A DNA stretch of 64,000 nucleotides. It comes from Blumeriella jaapii. Lineage: Eukaryota; Ascomycota; Leotiomycetes; Helotiales; Drepanopezizaceae. Numbering within the stretch: position 1 is the stretch's first letter; every line of letters starts with the position of its first letter. Made by a program: the position numbers and the translations under genes. This document shows, piece after piece, positions 60,201-64,000 of this stretch. Under the pieces are notes generated by a model that saw only the letters and a list, made by a program, of their open reading frames with translations, did not search any database and was not told where the DNA came from. The stretch is from assembly GCA_009599575.1 (NCBI GenBank), contig VWND01000073.1, forward strand, positions 186,001 through 250,000, in the 5' to 3' direction.

Positions 60201-61266
60201 TGCTGGACCTGTAAGAGGGCCCATCAATTGCGACTGCGAAGAGAACCCCGGGATATTGTTTGCTCCTACTAAGTTTGCTCTCGCCAGGAGTTCCAGCATT
60301 CCTTGCATTTCCTGGTCCCCACTGACTCGAGCCTGAGCACTGGCGATTCCAATACTTGAGTTCCCTCGTCCCAGCTTCTGAGACATGAATTCCACCGATC
60401 TTTTCAAAACATTCTGTCTATTGTGTATGGATTCTTCGGAAGGATGGGCGAAGGAGAACGAGTGGAGAGATTCAGAGGGGAACCTAGACAGGTCTTCGCC
60501 GAAGCTGATTGTGGGCGAGGAGGGTCCCGAGGCCGTGATCGTGGACGCTGACCGGGACTTTGAGAGCGAGAGGGTCATAGAGCTTGATCGAGGCCCCACG
60601 GAATGGGTGCGAGATGACGATCCGGAAGATCCTCGAGCAGGAGGCTGCTGGCGGATCCGCCGCAGACCAGAGGCACCGAGCCCATGCTCGTGTTCTGCCA
60701 TGTGGGGGGTCCTGAAGAGTCTCTGATCAGCCGTCTGCGACCACAGTCATACCCAGGCATGGGAGACATAGCCAGCCTTTGATGTGTCCCTCGGAAGCCA
60801 GATATCGTCGGACTAACCTCGACATATCACACTCTGCCGCCGCCGCCGCTGCTGCCTCCACATCGAGCGAGAAGCGGATTCGAGTCTTCTCTGTTCCCAC
60901 ATGTGCGAGCTCCGGCGTACTCCGATTCTTGGGAAAGGAGAGTCTGGTCGAGCGTGGCGACGGGCTTCGTCGACCTCGCTCGCTCGGTGCTCGTTGTATG
61001 TCTTGATTGTCGACGCCTGCAGACGGAACAAAGGTCAGCATTGGAAGTGTCTTTGCCTTTATGAACATGGAGATCCCCAGGTAGGGAGAGGAAGAGGAGG
61101 GGTCATCGACGATGGTGCCGTGTAGTCGTCTGACGCTTGTGGTCTGCCGGTCCCCACCAGGCAAGGCCGTGAGCGACAGGCCGAGGACGTGGACGTAGAC
61201 TACTTGAGACAGTGAGAGACACTCGGGAAGCTTACCATGATGGTTCTGCCCATCCGGCTCGAGCAT
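57242..61266 (-). CDS. psk1: PAS-domain Ser/Thr kinase (Psk1/2, PASK family), one-base frame break
   Basis: Nutrient-sensing kinase that in yeast controls glycogen/UDP-glucose partitioning and translation. Exons on the minus strand: 61266-61236, 61016-60818, 60720-57568, 57519-57242. Introns are 219, 97 and 48 nt. A PAS segment (APYTILAANDLACLVFG) lies near residues 410-460. The kinase domain occupies the last 280 residues: GQGAYGQVKLA P-loop, VLKYV lysine, HRDIKDEN catalytic loop, DFGSAAY and APEVLAG. Near 58177-58190 the upstream frame (KNTAAKLIG) must give way to the one starting DVAASEEATKEE, one base ahead, with no plausible intron; this looks like one inserted base. With the correction the protein has about 1,219 residues, normal for the family. 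The two small 5' exons are inferred from splice signals and phase; the alternative is a start at the ATG at 60701. Confidence 0.88.
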
Positions 61267-63637
61267 AATTGAACGCAATCAGCTGGGAGGTCGGCGGCGT
61301 CGTGGGATGCCGTATTCGAGCGCCTCGTCACTCTTCACTGAGATGTACAACACCTCAGGAATGCAAGGCTGACACGGACCGGAAGCCGACGACAAGGAGG
61401 AGGAGGTTGTGTTCGCGTGTACCCGACGCCTTTGACATGCATTCAGAGAAGCTTCCAGGAATACGTGTCGAGTCGTGGAGAGACGCCGGGTCTCTGTGAT
61501 CTGAGTCGGGGAGTTGGGGAGGGGAGAGTTGGAGGGTTGGAGGATTGGAGAGTTGGAGAATTGGGATGGTTTGGCAATTTTCCCAGACGCTAGCAGCCTT
61601 TACGGAACCAAACTTAAGCACTTTCTTGTCGTCTCTTGGGATACTGGAGGGCCTTCTCTCTTGGAACGCGGGCATCGAGAAAAGTGCAATCAATTCTTTT
61701 ATGCTGGCAAGAAGCGTGTTGATGATTCTTTACCATTGTCTACTGACCTACTCTCTTCTCTATCTTTTGGCCCGGCACGTGAAGATTGCTGGCCTGGCAG
61801 TGATCGATTAGGCGCGTGGCTTGCTGGGAGGTCGAGGTGGTATTGAGTATCTACGCATCTCTGTATATATGCATCTATGTATATATAGTATTTACATGGA
61901 TACATAGATGCAGTACTACAGTACTACAGTACCAGAGACAGAGATGTTGATTCTCCTCAGAGAACTTCAGTCCCAAACGCATCTTCTTGATACCCACGAA
62001 ACGAAGGAACACAAGAGCCCGCTCCAAGACATCTACCGCCCTCGGTCAAGAGTCGAGGGTCAGCTGTTCTTCTCTTCTGTACGTACAGATACACATACTG
62101 TACTGTACTATCAGCTCGGATCCCGGGACCGTCCCAGCGTGAATCACAGCCAAGACGTCCAAGATCTAATACATACTGTACTGTACTGCAAGATGAGATA
62201 TATGTACAGGACAGTACATGTCTCGTGAATCACTTTGTCCAGCGACTCGGCCGCTTCTCCTGACCCATGCATGTAGGCACGCACTCGAGTCCGTCGAGGC
62301 AGTGAGACTCGAGCGGCACAGTTAACTACACAGTACTGTACTGAAAGACGGACAACACAAACAACAGTCCCCGACCTTTTCTTCTCCTTCTTCTTGCCAA
62401 TTCAACACGGTCTGTCGGTCTTGATGGGAGATCACTTCAGCTCCTCTGGTCTATCCATCGGACCTGTCGGTGGGTTGCACACACTTGGCCAGGGGTCCGG
62501 GCTGGTGACGCCTCTGCCAGATCCTCAAGAGTATGGATGGTTTGGTAGATCCTCAGGAGTATGGATGGTTTGGTATATATGTACAGTACAGTATGGTATC
62601 GACGTGTCCTTGAGCTGCAGCAAATGTGTCTGTGGTCGAATCGAAGTCCATCAGCCGCTTCCGGACGATCGTTGGCAGCTTGTGGTCGTGTGAGTGTACT
62701 GCTACCGGCGTACCAGCGACGAATGGACTGTCGGAGAACCAGTCTGTCGAGTTGAATCTAGACCTCTGCGTCGGTTCTGAGATGATGCCCGTACAGTAAG
62801 TAAGTACATGAACCGTTCAATGCTTTTGCCTTTCTTTTGCTTTCGCTTCGATTGGTTCACCTCAGCTTGCTTCGATGTTCTGCTGTTTCGAGTTCGAAAT
62901 TTTTTCGTCGTTATGCCTCTACATCCGGCATGCTGTCATTCGAATTGTGAGATTATCCTAGCCATGTCCTTTCGTCATGAGTTCCAACGAGAGTTCCGAA
63001 GCTTCATTGGGCCTCATCTCAACAAGCGCCCTGTCGAGAGAACCCGGAACCCGATGGTCAAGAGCAGCAACACGCCTTTCGAACTCTGCCCGTCGATGCT
63101 TACTTGCCCTCATCTCTTTCGAATCGGTTTTGTTCCAAAAGCCAGAGCTACAGATCAAAGTCCGAAAGCAAACCCGAAGCCCTCTTCGACTGTTACGAGA
63201 GTCACGTGTTGCTCGTTCCAATCCTGGGTACAGGTACCTGGCCAGTCTGCTGGCTTGAACCGGCCATGAAGGTAGCAAACGCTCGATTAAGTCGTACGTA
63301 CGGATCGGAAGTTATCTCGCCAGTCCAGAGGTTGGCGACTACTGCGAACTGAGCAGTTGAGCACGTGCTCTCGCTTCTGCCCCCGTCAGCCAAAACAAAG
63401 ATTTCCGCCTCGGAAGGGACTCGACATCCGTGAATCGGGCTCAAACTTCCCTTGATCAAGATCTGCTCCACGGGCGTGCCAGCAGTACATCTCCGTCCCC
63501 GATCACAACCCTCCACTTCAATACTTCGTTCCACCTGTTCATCTCCCCCCAGCTTCCACCTCCTTCCACCACCTCCACCACCTCCACCGGCTCCAAACAC
63601 AACAATTACCCCTCCCCCAGTCCTCCGAGCCGCCATC
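61267..63637. other. Divergent intergenic, 2.4 kb
   Basis: Promoters of the PAS kinase and of the last gene. Contains GTTGGAG repeats (61511-61565), TACAG motifs (61911-61931, 62094-62108, 62174-62186, 62330-62342, 62580-62592), a 20-bp tandem echo around GAGTATGGATGGTTTGGTA (62530-62577) and a CACCTCCAC run (63560-63590). Small frames at 62808-63352 have no domain and conflict on both strands. Confidence 0.55.
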
Positions 63638-64000
63638 ATGGGTCCCGACGAGCGATCCCAATACCGCCTAGAAGCCATCGAGCACTACGCCGACACGTTC
63701 CCCAACGCGATGGGCTCCGAGATCATGTACATGGCCCGGCGCGCCGTCTACCGGCAATTCGGTACGTCGCGTCCCAACTCCAATCGCCATCCCCCTACCG
63801 AGCCCCCAAGCCAAGATCCCGATCATCCACTGACGAACAACCACTCCACAGACCACGCCCAAGGAATCGTCTGGACCGAAGGCCCCAGTCCCTACAACGC
63901 CCGAGTCGGCCAGACCCCAGGCGGCCACCCGTCTTTCGTATTCCCCCTCATCACGAACCCCCAGCGGCCCGCGTCCCAGCGGCCCACGCCCCTCGCGGAT
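63638..64000 (+). CDS. Unrecognised protein, 3' truncated by window edge
   Basis: Exon 1 (63638-63761) starts MGPDERSQYRLEAIEHYA. A 90-nt intron (63762-63851, GTACGT donor, CACTGACG branch-like site, CCACAG) joins in phase to exon 2 at 63852 (DHAQGIVWTEGPSPYNARVG), which stays open to the end of the window. Composition and codon choice are protein-like, and the ATG follows a pyrimidine/CACC-rich leader typical of transcribed fungal genes. No signal peptide or known motif is visible in the 91 residues present. Confidence 0.6.
   Translation, partial: MGPDERSQYRLEAIEHYADTFPNAMGSEIMYMARRAVYRQFGTSRPNSNRHPPTEPPSQDPDHPLTNNHSTDHAQGIVWTEGPSPYNARVGQTPGGHPSFVFPLITNPQRPASQRPTPLAD

Noticed and set aside
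62808..63352. Three overlapping frames of 80-150 codons on both strands
   Set aside because: They have no recognisable motif and none has splice-consistent neighbours.

Overview
The window is nuclear DNA from a filamentous ascomycete (Pezizomycotina). Genes carry many short introns, mostly 47-115 nt, with GT..AG ends and CTAAC/CTGAC-like branch sites. The identifiable proteins are fungal housekeeping or fungal-specific families (Utp10, Rdh54, Sec63, Rbg1/DRG1, Dfg10, Hos4, PAS kinase). The class within Pezizomycotina cannot be fixed from sequence alone. No tRNA, rRNA, CRISPR array, intact transposon or biosynthetic cluster was found.

Layout. 1-4984: 3' part of UTP10. 4985-7498: AT-rich spacer. 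7499-10394: Rad54-family translocase RDH54. 10965-13221: SEC63. 13625-15564 (-): DENN/LCHN-like protein. 15.6-22.4 kb: repeat-rich desert holding two small genes, a 134-aa hypothetical (18017-18422, -) and a four-exon secreted protein (19777-20518, -). 22366-25000: low-complexity fungal protein. 25958-27908 (-): nine-exon salicylate-hydroxylase-like FAD monooxygenase. 29104-31115: M24 Xaa-Pro aminopeptidase. 32766-34045: secreted L-asparaginase. 35158-37785: PXA-domain protein with an 884-nt intron. 38832-40700 (-): CENP-B-type DNA-binding protein. 40.7-45.8 kb: a second desert full of satellites. 45840-47374 (-) and 47613-48560: divergent pair Rbg1/DRG1 GTPase and Dfg10 polyprenal reductase. 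48576-49387 (-): ALKBH6-like dioxygenase, convergent with DFG10 at only 15 nt. 50231-54983: ankyrin/coiled-coil Hos4-like protein. 55.0-57.2 kb: third repeat block. 57242-61266 (-): PAS kinase. 63638-64000: start of an unrecognised gene.

Functions are mostly unrelated cell-maintenance roles: ribosome biogenesis, recombination, ER translocation, translation-linked GTPase, dolichol synthesis, chromatin and nutrient signalling. No operon-like logic is visible. Three genes could act in nutrient scavenging or outside the cell: the asparaginase, the monooxygenase and the small secreted protein.

The two main unusual signals are these. (1) Intergenic DNA is saturated with a short-motif vocabulary (TACAG/CTGTA pentamers and TAGG/CCTA tetramers), with several exactly phased minisatellites and an ~85-bp degenerate tandem repeat; none of this occurs inside coding exons. 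(2) Five genes each need a one-base correction to keep a protein frame open; this looks more like base-level assembly error than pseudogenisation. No clear undescribed multi-gene system was identified.
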